In this document: piece after piece, positions 26,380 through 35,184 of the stretch | Position numbering within the stretch: the stretch's first letter is position 1 | How the letters are laid out: the number at the start of each line of letters is the position of its first letter | DNA from: Streptomyces spiralis | Lineage (GTDB): Bacteria; Actinomycetota; Actinomycetes; Streptomycetales; Streptomycetaceae | Direction: 5' to 3' | Length of the DNA stretch: 64,000 bases | NCBI RefSeq assembly: GCF_014654675.1 | Contig: NZ_BNBC01000039.1 | Location: forward strand, 1-64,000 | The notes under the pieces: model-generated | Seen by the model: the letters and a program-made list of their open reading frames with translations, nothing else | Told to the model about the DNA's origin: nothing | Database searches by the model: none | Translations under genes and position numbers: made by a program

Positions 26380-27873
26380 TCACTGCAGTTCGGGCTGTTC
26401 CGGCAGTTGCGGCAGTTCCGGCAACTCCGGCAGTTCCGGCGGCGGAGTGGGTGCCCCCGGCAGCCGTACGGTCGCCACAGTGCCGCCGCCCTCGGCCGGG
26501 GCGAGGGCGACCTCGCCGCCGGCCTGCTGGATCGTGCGGGCGACGATGGACAGGCCCAGGCCCGAGCCGGGCAGCGCGCGGGCGCTCGGGGAGCGCCAGA
26601 AACGGTCGAAGACGTGGGGGAGCTCGTCGGCGGCGATGCCGGGTCCGTGGTCGCGGACCGTGAGGACACCGTCGGCCAGCAGCACCTCGACCACCCCGGC
26701 CTCGGGGCTGAACTTCACCGCGTTGTCCAGGACGTTGACGATCGCGCGTTCCATGGCCGCCGGTTCCGCCCGTACGTACCAGGGGTCCAGGTCCGCCGTG
26801 ACGGTCAGCTCGGGGCCGCGCAGCCGGGCGCGGCGCAGCGCCGTGTCCACGGTGTCGTGGAACGCGATCACCTGGACCCGCTCGCCCCGCTGGCCCTCCG
26901 AGCGCGACAGCTCCTGGAGGTCGCCGATCAGGGAGGCGAGCTCCGTCATCTGCGCCTTGACCGAGGCCAGCAGTGCCTTGCGGTCGGCCTCCGGGAGCGG
27001 GCGGCCGGTCTCCTCGCTGCGGGAGAGGAGCTCGATGTTGGTGCGCAGCGAGGTCAGCGGGGTGCGCAGCTCGTGGCCCGCGTCCGCGATCAGCTGCTGC
27101 TGCAGGTCGCGGGAGCTGGCCAGGGCGGACGTCATCGAGTTGAAGGAGCGGGACAGACGGGCGATCTCGTCCTCGCTGTCGTCCTCCACGGGGATGCGGA
27201 TGGTCAGGTCCTCGGTGCGGGCCACGTGCTCGACGGCCTCGGTGAGCCGGTCGACGGGGCGCAGACCGGCGCGGGCGACGGCGAGGCCGGCGGCTCCGGA
27301 ACCCACGACCCCCAGGCCGGAGACGAGCAGGAGCAGCAGGGCCAGGTCGTTGAGGGTCTTCTCGGTGTCCTCCAGGGACAGGGCGAGCATGAAGGCGATG
27401 CCCGGGTAGGCCTCGGCGTCGGGGCCGGGGCCCGTCGGGACGGCGAGGGTCATCACCCGGACGTTGTTGCCCTGCGTGTCGGTGGCGGTGTGGAAGGTGC
27501 GCTGCCGCACGTTCGGGTCGGCGGCCACCTTCTTGTCCACGGCGCTGACCTTGATCACCCCCTCGGAGCGGGGGTCCACGCAGAACCGGCCCTGCGCCGT
27601 CACCAGCTGCACGTAGAGGAACGAGCGCTGCATGTCGCCGGTCGAGTCGTCCGTCGTCTGCGTGCAGTTGGCGACCAGCGACGACGCCGTGGTGGCGGTC
27701 ACCCGGCCGTAGCTCCCCAGCCGGGAGTCCACCTCGCTGTACAGCCGCCTCTGCACGACGAACCAGCAGGCGATGGAGACGGCCGCCACCGCGAACGCCA
27801 CCGCCGCCGCCACCAGCAGCGCCAGTCGCGAGCGGATGGGCAGCGAGCGGAACCGGCGCGCGACCTTGCTCAC
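26380..27873 (-). CDS. Two-component sensor histidine kinase
   Basis: 497-aa membrane kinase. TM1 about residues 17-40, an extracytoplasmic sensor of about 140 residues, TM2 about 185-205, HAMP, HisKA with the phospho-accepting His in DAGHELRTPLTSLR, and HATPase with NVLDNAVKFSPE, VRDHGPGIA and GSGLGLSIV. The C-terminus is a Pro/Glu/Leu repeat (PELPELPELPQLPEQPEL). GTG 27873 overlaps the regulator stop as GTGA. The signal is unknown; the adjacent HtrA-like protease suggests envelope stress. Confidence 0.93.
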   Translation of the reverse strand: MSKVARRFRSLPIRSRLALLVAAAVAFAVAAVSIACWFVVQRRLYSEVDSRLGSYGRVTATTASSLVANCTQTTDDSTGDMQRSFLYVQLVTAQGRFCVDPRSEGVIKVSAVDKKVAADPNVRQRTFHTATDTQGNNVRVMTLAVPTGPGPDAEAYPGIAFMLALSLEDTEKTLNDLALLLLLVSGLGVVGSGAAGLAVARAGLRPVDRLTEAVEHVARTEDLTIRIPVEDDSEDEIARLSRSFNSMTSALASSRDLQQQLIADAGHELRTPLTSLRTNIELLSRSEETGRPLPEADRKALLASVKAQMTELASLIGDLQELSRSEGQRGERVQVIAFHDTVDTALRRARLRGPELTVTADLDPWYVRAEPAAMERAIVNVLDNAVKFSPEAGVVEVLLADGVLTVRDHGPGIAADELPHVFDRFWRSPSARALPGSGLGLSIVARTIQQAGGEVALAPAEGGGTVATVRLPGAPTPPPELPELPELPQLPEQPELQ

Positions 27874-28622
27874 TCGGCGCCGCCCTGCCGCAGGACGTAC
27901 CCCACCCCGCGCACCGTGTGCACCAGGCGCGGCTCGCCGCCCGCCTCGGTCTTGCGGCGCAGGTACATCACGTAGACGTCCAGGGAGTTCGACGACGGCT
28001 CGAAGTCGAAGCCCCAGACCGCCTTCAGGATCTGCTCACGGGTGAGCACCTGGCGCGGATGGGCCATGAACATCTCCAGCAGCGTGAACTCGGTGCGGGT
28101 CAGCTCCACCTGGCGTCCGCCGCGCGTGACCTCGCGGGTTGCCAGGTCCATGCGCAGGTCGGCGAAGGTGAGCACGTCGCCCTCGTCCGCCGCGCCCGCC
28201 ACGGCCGCGGCATAGGAGCTGCGGCGCAGCAGGGCGCGGATGCGGGCGAACAGCTCGTCCAGCTCGAACGGCTTGACCAGGTAGTCGTCCGCCCCGGCGT
28301 CCAGCCCGGTGACCCGGTCGCCGACCGTGTCGCGGGCCGTCAGCATCAGGATCGGGGTGGTGTCGCCCGCCCCGCGGATGCGGCGGGCGGCGGTCAGGCC
28401 GTCCATGCGGGGCATCTGGATGTCGAGGACGACCAGGTCCGGTTCGTACGCGTTGGCCTTCTCCAGGGCGTCCGCGCCGTCGACCGCGACCTCGGTGTCG
28501 TACCCCTCGAAGGCGAGGCTGCGCTGGAGTGCCTCGCGCACCGCCGGCTCGTCGTCGACGATCAGGATGCGCTGGAGGTCACGGTCGCGGTCGCGGTCAC
28601 GGTCGCCGTCGAGGGGGCTCAT
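27870..28622 (-). CDS. OmpR-family response regulator
   Basis: 250-aa regulator with a receiver domain (phospho-Asp in LVVLDIQMPRMDG, switch Thr in LMLTARD, Lys in DYLVKPF) and a winged helix (EFTLLEMFMAHPRQVLTREQIL, then DVYVMYLRRKTE), MprA-like. The N-terminus carries a DRDRDRDRD run encoded by a hexanucleotide repeat. ATG 28622 has GAGGA 10 nt upstream. Overlaps its kinase by GTGA. Confidence 0.95.
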   Translation of the reverse strand: MSPLDGDRDRDRDRDLQRILIVDDEPAVREALQRSLAFEGYDTEVAVDGADALEKANAYEPDLVVLDIQMPRMDGLTAARRIRGAGDTTPILMLTARDTVGDRVTGLDAGADDYLVKPFELDELFARIRALLRRSSYAAAVAGAADEGDVLTFADLRMDLATREVTRGGRQVELTRTEFTLLEMFMAHPRQVLTREQILKAVWGFDFEPSSNSLDVYVMYLRRKTEAGGEPRLVHTVRGVGYVLRQGGAE

Positions 28623-28761
28623 CGGTGGTTGTTCCTCGGTTTTCCTGGGGCCGGTCGGCAGGGGGAGCGGCAGGGACGCTCCCAGCCTCGCACGTTCCGC
28701 GCCCGCCGGGTGGGGCACGGGACCTCGCGGCCTGTCACACCGCCAGGGTGCCTCGCGTCCG

Positions 28762-28995
28762 TCACGCCGCGAGGGCCGTGAGCCGCCTGAGCGGCACCTT
28801 GGGGCGGCGCGAGCGCCCGGCGGGGGCGCGCAGTCCCATCAGCTGCGGGACGGCGGCAGGGGGCAGCGGGGGGCGGTCGGCGGGGCTGTCCGCCGGGCTG
28901 TGGAGTTCCTTCGCTACGGCCAGCGTCAGGGAGACGCCCGCGGGGACGCTCGCGTCGACGGTCTCGGTCCACTCGTGTACGACCTGCTGGATCAT
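28762..28995 (-). CDS. Small protein between protease and response regulator
   Basis: 77-aa protein starting MIQQVVHEWTETVDASVPAG, with a Pro/Ala/Arg-rich C-terminal half. The AAGGAG site 8 nt before ATG 28995 is one of the best ribosome sites in the region, so translation is likely. It lies between the HtrA-like protease and the two-component pair on the same strand. No domain recognised. Confidence 0.7.
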   Translation of the reverse strand: MIQQVVHEWTETVDASVPAGVSLTLAVAKELHSPADSPADRPPLPPAAVPQLMGLRAPAGRSRRPKVPLRRLTALAA

Positions 28996-29140
28996 GGCGG
29001 TACTCCTTGGTGCGAGGTGTTGCGCGGTGCTGGCTGGGTCTGCTGGTCGTCGTCCTTGGTGTCGCTGTCGGTGGGTGTCGGTGGTGTCGGGGGGTGTCGG
29101 TGCTGTCGCTCCGTCGCCGGCGCTGTCGCTTCGGCCCCGG

Positions 29141-30214
29141 TCAGCTCCGGGAGCCGGAGCGCAGCTTGGCCAGGTCGGCCTTGACGGTGTTGATCGGGAT
29201 GGCGAAGCCGAGGCCCACGCTGCCCGCGCTGGACGAGTCCGAGGCGGCGGCGGCCGAGTACATCGCCGAGTTGATGCCGATGATGTTGCCGTTCGCGTCG
29301 ATGAGCGCGCCGCCGGAGTTGCCCGGGTTCAGGGAGGCGTCGGTCTGGATCGCCTTGTAGGTGGTCGTGGAGGAACCGGTGTCGCCGTTGAAGTGGCGGC
29401 CGCCGAACTCGAACGGCCACTGGCCGTCGTCCTGCCCCTGTCCCTGGCTCTCGTCGGTGGAGACGGTCACGTCCCGGTCGAGGGCGGAGACGATGCCACT
29501 GGTGACCGTGCCGGTCAGGCCTTCGGGGGAGCCGATGGCGACGACCTGGTCGCCGACCGCGACGCCGTCGGAGTTGCCGAGGGCCGCCGGCTTCAGGCCG
29601 GAGGCTCCGTCCAGCTTGATCAGGGCGAGGTCCTTGGAGCTGTCGGTGCCGACGACCTGCGCGGTGTAGGTCTTGCCGTCGCTGGTCCGGGCCTTGACCG
29701 AGGAGGCTCCGGCTATGACGTGGTTGTTGGTGAGGATCTCGCCGCCGCTGCTGATGATCACCCCGGAGCCGGTGGACGTGCCGTTGGCCAGGGTGGCGGT
29801 GATCTCGACGACGCTCGGGCTGACCGCCTTGGCGATCGCCGCGATGCTGCCCCGCTGACCGGTGGGCACCACGTTGGTGCTGGTGCTGCTGGAGGCCACC
29901 GTGTCCTTGCCGGTCAGCTCCTGGAAGGCGAACGCGGTGCCGCCGCCCACGGCCGCGGCGGCGATCGCCACGGCGGCGAGCAGGGCGACCGGGCCCTTGG
30001 CGCGCTTCTTCGACGGCTGCGCGGGAGGGTACGCCGGGGGGTAGGCCGGAGGATGCGCCGGCGGGGCCGGCCACTCCGGGTTCACCGCGCTCCCCGCGTT
30101 CCCGGCGTTCCCCGGGTTCACCGGGGAGGCGTGCTGCTGCCGGTACGGGAACGGGTCCTGCCCGTCACCCCGGGGGTCCTCGTACGCGCCGCTGCGGCGG
30201 AAGCTCTCGGTCAT
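29141..30214 (-). CDS. HtrA-like membrane-anchored serine protease without PDZ
   Basis: 357-aa protein: a cytoplasmic Pro/Ala/Tyr-rich N-terminus (with PAYPPAYPPAQP repeats), one membrane helix (about residues 75-97), then a trypsin-like DegP/HtrA domain. The triad is His in LTNNHVI, Asp in SSKDLALIKL and Ser in NPGNSGGAL. The chain ends right after the protease domain (KADLAKLRSGSRS), where HtrA proteins usually continue into a PDZ domain, so it resembles the PDZ-less class. ATG 30214. It sits upstream of a two-component system that may control it. Confidence 0.9.
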   Translation of the reverse strand: MTESFRRSGAYEDPRGDGQDPFPYRQQHASPVNPGNAGNAGSAVNPEWPAPPAHPPAYPPAYPPAQPSKKRAKGPVALLAAVAIAAAAVGGGTAFAFQELTGKDTVASSSTSTNVVPTGQRGSIAAIAKAVSPSVVEITATLANGTSTGSGVIISSGGEILTNNHVIAGASSVKARTSDGKTYTAQVVGTDSSKDLALIKLDGASGLKPAALGNSDGVAVGDQVVAIGSPEGLTGTVTSGIVSALDRDVTVSTDESQGQGQDDGQWPFEFGGRHFNGDTGSSTTTYKAIQTDASLNPGNSGGALIDANGNIIGINSAMYSAAAASDSSSAGSVGLGFAIPINTVKADLAKLRSGSRS

Positions 30215-30335
30215 GTCATTGAGAGTGTCCCGGGATCATGAGAGCTTCGTGAGTCCCCGCTGAAAAGCCCGACAGAACCGCGTATGCCCGAAATAAGGGC
30301 GGCCGAGGAGGGTCGGAGAGGCGAGCCGGGAGGGG

Positions 30336-31358
30336 CTACACGCAGCCGCAGGACTTGCGGACCACCAGCCGTGACGGGAACACCTTCAGCCGCTCCCGCC
30401 GCGACCCGGCGACCCGCAGCCCGTCGTCGAGCACCAGGTCCACGGCCGCCCGGGCCATCGTCGAGCGGTCGGAGGCGACCGTGGTCAGCGGCGGATCCGT
30501 CAGCGCCGCCTCCTTGATGTCGTCGAACCCGGCCACGGCCAGCTCGCTCGGAACGTCGATGCGCAGCTCCCGCGCGGCCCGCAGCAGGCCGATCGCCTGG
30601 TCGTCCGTGGAGCAGAAGATCGCCGGCGGCCGGTCGGGGCCGGAGAGGATCTCCAGGCCGACCTTGTAGGCGTCGTAGCGGTTGTACGGCGCCTCGAAGA
30701 GCCGTCCCTCCGTCGGCAGGCCCGCCTCGGCCATCGCGCGCCGCCAGCCCTCGACGTGGTCGGAGACCGGGTCGCCCACGGCCGGTGTCTCGGCGGTGCC
30801 GCCCACACAGGCGACGTAGTCGTAGCCGTGCTCCAGCAGGTGGCGTACGGCGAGCTGGGCGCCGCCGAGGTCGTCGGTGACCACGGCCACGTCGTCGATG
30901 GCCTCGGGCCGCTCGTGCAGCAGTACGACCCGGGCGTCCCAGGCCTCGATCTCGGCCGCGGCCTGGTCATTCAGCGCGTGGCTGACCAGGATCAGGCCGG
31001 AGACCCGCATACCGAGGAAGGCGCGCAGGTAGTGGACCTCGCGCTCGGCGACGTAGTCGGTGTTGCCGACCAGGACCATCTTGCCGCGCTCGGCGGCGGC
31101 CCACTCGACCGCGTGCGCCATCTCCCCGAAGAAGGGCTGGCGGGCGTCCGGGATGATCAGCCCTATCAGGTCCGTACGGCGCGAGGCCATCGCCTGGGCG
31201 ACCCGGTCGGGCCGGTACCCCAGTTCCTTGATCGCTGCGAGGACGCGCTCGCGCGTGGCCGGGGCGACCGGCCGGGGTCCGTTGTTGATGACATAGCTGA
31301 CCACGGCGGTGGAAGTCCCCGCCAGCCTCGCCACGTCGTCCCGAGTCACCTTTGCCAC
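30336..31358 (-). CDS. LacI-family transcriptional regulator
   Basis: 340-aa repressor with an N-terminal LacI HTH (TRDDVARLAGTSTAVVSYVINN), hinge (LGYRPDRVAQAMASRRT) and a periplasmic-binding-like effector domain. The C-terminus ends in RKSCGCV with two Cys. GTG 31358 lies 6 nt after a TAGACT -10, so the mRNA is probably leaderless. A 14-bp dyad sits just upstream of the -10 and is a candidate autoregulatory site. No sugar operon is adjacent, so its effector is unknown. Confidence 0.92.
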   Translation of the reverse strand: MAKVTRDDVARLAGTSTAVVSYVINNGPRPVAPATRERVLAAIKELGYRPDRVAQAMASRRTDLIGLIIPDARQPFFGEMAHAVEWAAAERGKMVLVGNTDYVAEREVHYLRAFLGMRVSGLILVSHALNDQAAAEIEAWDARVVLLHERPEAIDDVAVVTDDLGGAQLAVRHLLEHGYDYVACVGGTAETPAVGDPVSDHVEGWRRAMAEAGLPTEGRLFEAPYNRYDAYKVGLEILSGPDRPPAIFCSTDDQAIGLLRAARELRIDVPSELAVAGFDDIKEAALTDPPLTTVASDRSTMARAAVDLVLDDGLRVAGSRRERLKVFPSRLVVRKSCGCV

Positions 31359-31364
31359 GCGCGG

Positions 31365-31385
31365 AGTCTACGCGGATGGATCCGC
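31365..31385 (-). promoter_or_regulatory. LacI-gene promoter with dyad
   Basis: On the minus strand, TAGACT (31370-31365) lies 6 nt before GTG 31358. Next to it is the dyad GCGGAT-GG-ATCCGC (31372-31385), placed in the spacer, where a bound repressor would block the promoter. The rest of 31386-31559 is GC-rich with no gene. Confidence 0.5.
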
Positions 31386-31559
31386 CCAGGGGCAGGGCGT
31401 ATCAAAGCTTGGATGTGCGCCCGCAACGCCCACCACGCCGACGAGTACGCCCCGGGCCCCGCACCCGGGCGCACTCCGGCCGCCCCGAGCGGCCCTTCCC
31501 GGGCGCGCTCCGCCGCCCACGCGGGCCGGCCCCGCGCCCGCTCGTGCCCCCGACCCGGG

Positions 31560-32351
31560 TCAGGCCTTCGCGGGGGCGTCCGCTCGGACGGCGGCGGCCG
31601 CGGAGTCCGTGTCGTCCGCGGGCGGCTGGGCCTTCTCTTCCTTCGCCTTGTTCTTGGCCTCGTCCGTGGTGCGGTCGCTCTTCTCGGGGGTGACGAAGCG
31701 GTAGCCGACGTTGCGTACGGTGCCGATCAGCGACTCGTGCTCGGGCCCGAGCTTGGCGCGCAGCCGCCGTACGTGGACGTCGACGGTCCGGGTGCCGCCG
31801 AAGTAGTCGTAGCCCCAGACCTCCTGGAGCAGCTGGGCGCGGGTGAACACGCGCCCCGGGTGCTGCGCGAGGTACTTCAGCAGCTCGAACTCCTTGAAGG
31901 TGAGGTCCAGCACCCTGCCCTTGAGCTTGGCGCTGTACGTCGCCTCGTCCACTGAAAGGTCGCCGTTGCGGATCTCCATGGGCGAGTCGTCGCCCACGAT
32001 CTGCTGGCGGCCCATGGCCAGCCGCAGCCGCGCCTCGACCTCGGCCGGGCCGGCGGTGTCCAGCAGCACGTCGTCGATGCCCCAGTCGGCGGTGACGGCC
32101 GCCAGGCCGCCCTCCGTCACGACGAGGATCAGCGGGCAGCCGGGGCCGGTGGAGCGCAGCAGCTGGCACAGGCTGCGTACCTGCGGCAGGTCGCGCCGCC
32201 CGTCGACCAGGATGACGTCGGCACCGGGGGTGTCCACGAGTGCCGGGCCCTCCGCCGGAGCCACGCGCACGTTGTGCAGCAGCAGGCCGAGGGCGGGGAG
32301 CACCTCCGTCGACGGCTGAAGGGCGTTGGTCAGGAGCAGCAGTGAACTCAT
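31560..32351 (-). CDS. glnR: Nitrogen regulator GlnR
   Basis: 263-aa orphan OmpR-type regulator, the global nitrogen regulator of Streptomyces. The receiver-like domain (MSSLLLLTNALQ to about residue 115) and the winged helix (LTFKEFELLKYLAQHPGRVFTR, YDYFGGTRTVDVHVRRLR, IGTVRNVGYRF) match GlnR. The C-terminal Lys/Glu/Ala tail is low complexity. No kinase is adjacent, as usual. ATG 32351; a longer open frame upstream lies in the promoter region and was rejected. Divergent from the hydrolase across 280 nt with no other gene. Confidence 0.95.
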   Translation of the reverse strand: MSSLLLLTNALQPSTEVLPALGLLLHNVRVAPAEGPALVDTPGADVILVDGRRDLPQVRSLCQLLRSTGPGCPLILVVTEGGLAAVTADWGIDDVLLDTAGPAEVEARLRLAMGRQQIVGDDSPMEIRNGDLSVDEATYSAKLKGRVLDLTFKEFELLKYLAQHPGRVFTRAQLLQEVWGYDYFGGTRTVDVHVRRLRAKLGPEHESLIGTVRNVGYRFVTPEKSDRTTDEAKNKAKEEKAQPPADDTDSAAAAVRADAPAKA

Positions 32352-32631
32352 CGCGCCCCACCTGCCTGGGTCATATGTTCGTGCACGGTTCGCTCGTCCA
32401 TGGCGTCTGGTTCCTCCTCGGGTCCCGGCGAGGACGTGTGCGGCACTGCTTCGTCGGTTCGTTCCGTGGTGCGAATCCCGCGCCCCTGGGACCCGCCGTG
32501 ACCGTGGTGGCCACTGTGCGCTCGACGGCCCGTACACCTGCGGTTTCCCGCGTCGTATACAACGCTTCCGAAAGCACAAAAGGACCCGGGGGCTTCGCTG
32601 CCCGAGTCCTCTTCCCAGCAGAATAGCCGAC

Positions 32632-33540
32632 ATGAGCTCGGATTCGGCAGGTCATGTGGCACGTTCGACGATCGTCCCGGAGTCTGAGACGCCGCCGCGG
32701 ACACGTGTCAGGAGGTTCCTGACCACGGCGGACGGGGTCGCGATCGACGCCGTGTACGAACCCGGCGCGGCCGGCGGGCACGGCTCGGGCGGAGTGTTCG
32801 TGATCGCTCACGGGTTCACCGGCGACCTGGGCAGGCCGCACGTGCGCCGGGTGGCGCGGACGCTGGCCCGGTACGGGGCCGTGGTCACGTTCTCCTTCCG
32901 CGGCCACGGGGCCTCCGGCGGGCGCTCGACGGTCGGTGACCGGGAGGTGCTGGACCTGGCGGCGGCGGTGGCGTGGGCGCGCGGCCTCGGGCACGCGCGC
33001 GTGACGACCGTCGGCTTCTCCATGGGCGGCTCCGTGGTGCTGCGGCACGCGGCGCTGTACGGCGCGCGATCGGACGCCCGGGAGGTACGGGAGGACGCCT
33101 GGGAGGCCCGGGAGGACGCCTGGGAGGTCCGGGAGGTCCGGGAGGAGGCGCGGACGGACGCCGTGGTCTCCGTCAGCGCCCCCGCCCGCTGGTACTACCG
33201 GGGCACGGCCCCCATGCGCCGGTTGCACTGGCTCGTCATGCGCCCCGAGGGCCGCCTGCTGAGCCGCTACGGCCTGCGCACCCGCATCCACCACCGCGAC
33301 TGGGACCCCGTCCCGCTCTCCCCGGTCGAGGCGGTCCCGCTCATCACGCCCACGCCGCTGCTGATCGTGCACGGCGACCGGGACGCCTACTTCCCCCTCG
33401 ACCACCCCCGGATGCTGGCCACGGCCTCGGGTGACCACGGCGAACTCTGGCTGGAGCCCGGCATGGGCCACGCCGAGAACGCCGCCGCCGACGAGCTGCT
33501 GCACCGCATCGCGCGCTGGAGCGTGGATCAGGCGGGCTAG
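32632..33540 (+). CDS. Alpha/beta hydrolase with tandem-repeat insertion
   Basis: 302-aa alpha/beta-hydrolase. Oxyanion region IAHGFTGDLG, nucleophile elbow GFSMGGS, Asp in VHGDRDAYFP and His in GMGHAEN are visible. Between the elbow and the lid (residues about 145-178) is an acidic/basic run (AREVREDAWEAREDAW, then further EVRE units) encoded by a DNA tandem repeat, probably a solvent-exposed expansion. ATG 32632. Divergent from glnR and upstream of the MoaD-like gene. Substrate unknown. Confidence 0.88.
   Translation: MSSDSAGHVARSTIVPESETPPRTRVRRFLTTADGVAIDAVYEPGAAGGHGSGGVFVIAHGFTGDLGRPHVRRVARTLARYGAVVTFSFRGHGASGGRSTVGDREVLDLAAAVAWARGLGHARVTTVGFSMGGSVVLRHAALYGARSDAREVREDAWEAREDAWEVREVREEARTDAVVSVSAPARWYYRGTAPMRRLHWLVMRPEGRLLSRYGLRTRIHHRDWDPVPLSPVEAVPLITPTPLLIVHGDRDAYFPLDHPRMLATASGDHGELWLEPGMGHAENAAADELLHRIARWSVDQAG
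33070..33160 (+). repeat. Coding minisatellite in the hydrolase gene
   Basis: About four degenerate copies of an 18-24 nt unit built on GCCTGGGAGG and CCGGGAGG lie in tandem and in frame, giving repeated EVRE/EDAWE residues. All copy lengths are multiples of three, so the frame is kept. Confidence 0.75.
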
Positions 33541-33578
33541 CCTTTCCCTGTTCATTGCCGAGTGAGTCGAGGAACGGG

Positions 33579-33833
33579 ATGGCAAAGGTCACGGTGCGCT
33601 ACTGGGCGGCGGCGAAGGCCGCGGCCGGGGTCGCCGAGGAGCCGTACGAGGCGGGAACGCTCGCCGAGGCGCTCGACGCGGTGCGCGAGCGCCACCCGGG
33701 CGAACTCGCCCGCGTCCTGCTCCGCTGCTCGTTCCTCATCGACGGCGACCCCGTGGGAACGCGCGATCACGACATGGTACGGCTGACCGAGGGCGGCACG
33801 GTCGAGGTGCTCCCCCCGTTCGCAGGAGGGTGA
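33579..33833 (+). CDS. MoaD/ThiS-family sulfur carrier
   Basis: 84-aa ubiquitin-fold protein ending in PPFAGG. The C-terminal Gly-Gly is the feature that becomes thiocarboxylated in MoaD/ThiS carriers. ATG 33579 follows GAGGAACGGG. No activating enzyme is adjacent; the sulfurtransferase 2.5 kb downstream could be a sulfur donor, but that is a guess. It ends 3 nt before the next gene. Confidence 0.88.
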   Translation: MAKVTVRYWAAAKAAAGVAEEPYEAGTLAEALDAVRERHPGELARVLLRCSFLIDGDPVGTRDHDMVRLTEGGTVEVLPPFAGG

Positions 33834-33836
33834 GCG

Positions 33837-35066
33837 ATGACCGACCAGCCGTATGAGGGCGCCCCGGGGGCCCCAGGAGCCCCGTACCAGGGTTCCTACG
33901 AGGGCTCGTACGACAACTCGTACGACAACCCGTACGACAACCCGTACGGGAGCCCGTACCAGGGCCACGACCCCTACGCACAGCAGCCCCAGCACCCGCA
34001 GCAGCACCAGCAGCCGCACTTCCAGCACCAGCAGCCCCAGCCGTGGCCCGGGCAGCAGCAGGCGTACGGCGACCCGCACGCCGACCAGCAGCAGTACACG
34101 CAGCAGTGGCAGGGGCAGACGTGGGAGACCCAGACCCACGCCCGGCCCGTCCCCGCGGCGGCCGAGCCGGCCGCACAGACGGCCTACATGCCCCCGGTGA
34201 ACCACCAGCCGGCTCCGGCGCCCGCGGCGCCCGCCGGTCCCTCCGCCACGGCCGCCCCGGAAGGCGCCGAGCCCGGCTACGGTCCCGCGACCCTCGCCGG
34301 CAACACCCGCGTCACCGACGCCCAGCGCGCCCGTGCCGAGGGCCGCTCGCCCATCATCGAACCCGGCATGCAGCCGGCCGCGCTCACCGCGCTGCTGGGG
34401 CTGCTGCTGGCCGGCGCGGCGGAGATCGGCACGTACGCGCTGCTCGTGCCGCTGGTGGTGCTCCAGGCCGTGACCGCCGCCGGCTGGTTCCGGCTGAACG
34501 GCATGTGGCCCGCCCGGCAGGGCATCGCCCTCGGTTTCGCGGGCGCGCTCGTCGCGGACGCGGCGGTGCTGGGCGCGGGCCGCGAGCACGCGCCCGCGGC
34601 GATCCTCGGCACGCTCGGGGTGTGGGTGCTGCTCTCCCTGGTCCTCCAGCTGCGCTCCCACGCCGACCCGGACGAACGGATGTACGGCCTGATGGCGACC
34701 GTCGCGGCCTCCGCGCTGGCGATCCTCGCGGCCGGGTATCTGGCGGGCGGTGCCGACGCGGTCGCGGTCGGCGCGGTGGCGGTCGCCGTGGCCGTCCTGG
34801 CGCGTGCGCTGCCGATCCCGACGGCGGCCTCCGTGGTCGTCTCGCTGCTCGCCGCGGCGGGCGCGGGCATCGCGGTCGGCGACATGACGGGTCTGGGCTC
34901 GAAGGGCGCGCTGCTGGGCGCGGGCGCGGCCGTGTGCGCCCTGATCGGCCATCGCGCGGCAAGCTACGACTACCCCTCACGCTTCGTGCACTTCACGGCC
35001 GGCGTCGCCCTTCCGCTGACGGCGGCGGCACCGGTGGTGTGGGTGCTGGGACGCGCGCTGGGGTGA
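33837..35066 (+). CDS. Membrane protein with Gln/Pro/Tyr-rich N-terminus
   Basis: 409-aa protein. Residues 1-170 are low complexity, with YDN(P/S) repeats followed by Gln/His/Pro runs, then about eight hydrophobic helices from residue 180 to the end. The disordered N-terminus is probably cytoplasmic. It starts 3 nt after the MoaD-like gene (TGAGCGATG). I do not recognise a functional family. Confidence 0.8.
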   Translation: MTDQPYEGAPGAPGAPYQGSYEGSYDNSYDNPYDNPYGSPYQGHDPYAQQPQHPQQHQQPHFQHQQPQPWPGQQQAYGDPHADQQQYTQQWQGQTWETQTHARPVPAAAEPAAQTAYMPPVNHQPAPAPAAPAGPSATAAPEGAEPGYGPATLAGNTRVTDAQRARAEGRSPIIEPGMQPAALTALLGLLLAGAAEIGTYALLVPLVVLQAVTAAGWFRLNGMWPARQGIALGFAGALVADAAVLGAGREHAPAAILGTLGVWVLLSLVLQLRSHADPDERMYGLMATVAASALAILAAGYLAGGADAVAVGAVAVAVAVLARALPIPTAASVVVSLLAAAGAGIAVGDMTGLGSKGALLGAGAAVCALIGHRAASYDYPSRFVHFTAGVALPLTAAAPVVWVLGRALG

Positions 35067-35184
35067 CGGGCCCGCTCTTGTCACAGGTGATCGACAATCC
35101 CCCGTCCGGGCGTCCGGCGGGCGTTACGCTCGCGAAGGGCGGCCGTCCGGCCGTCCCGGACCGCCGAGGGTGGGGGAACACCGG

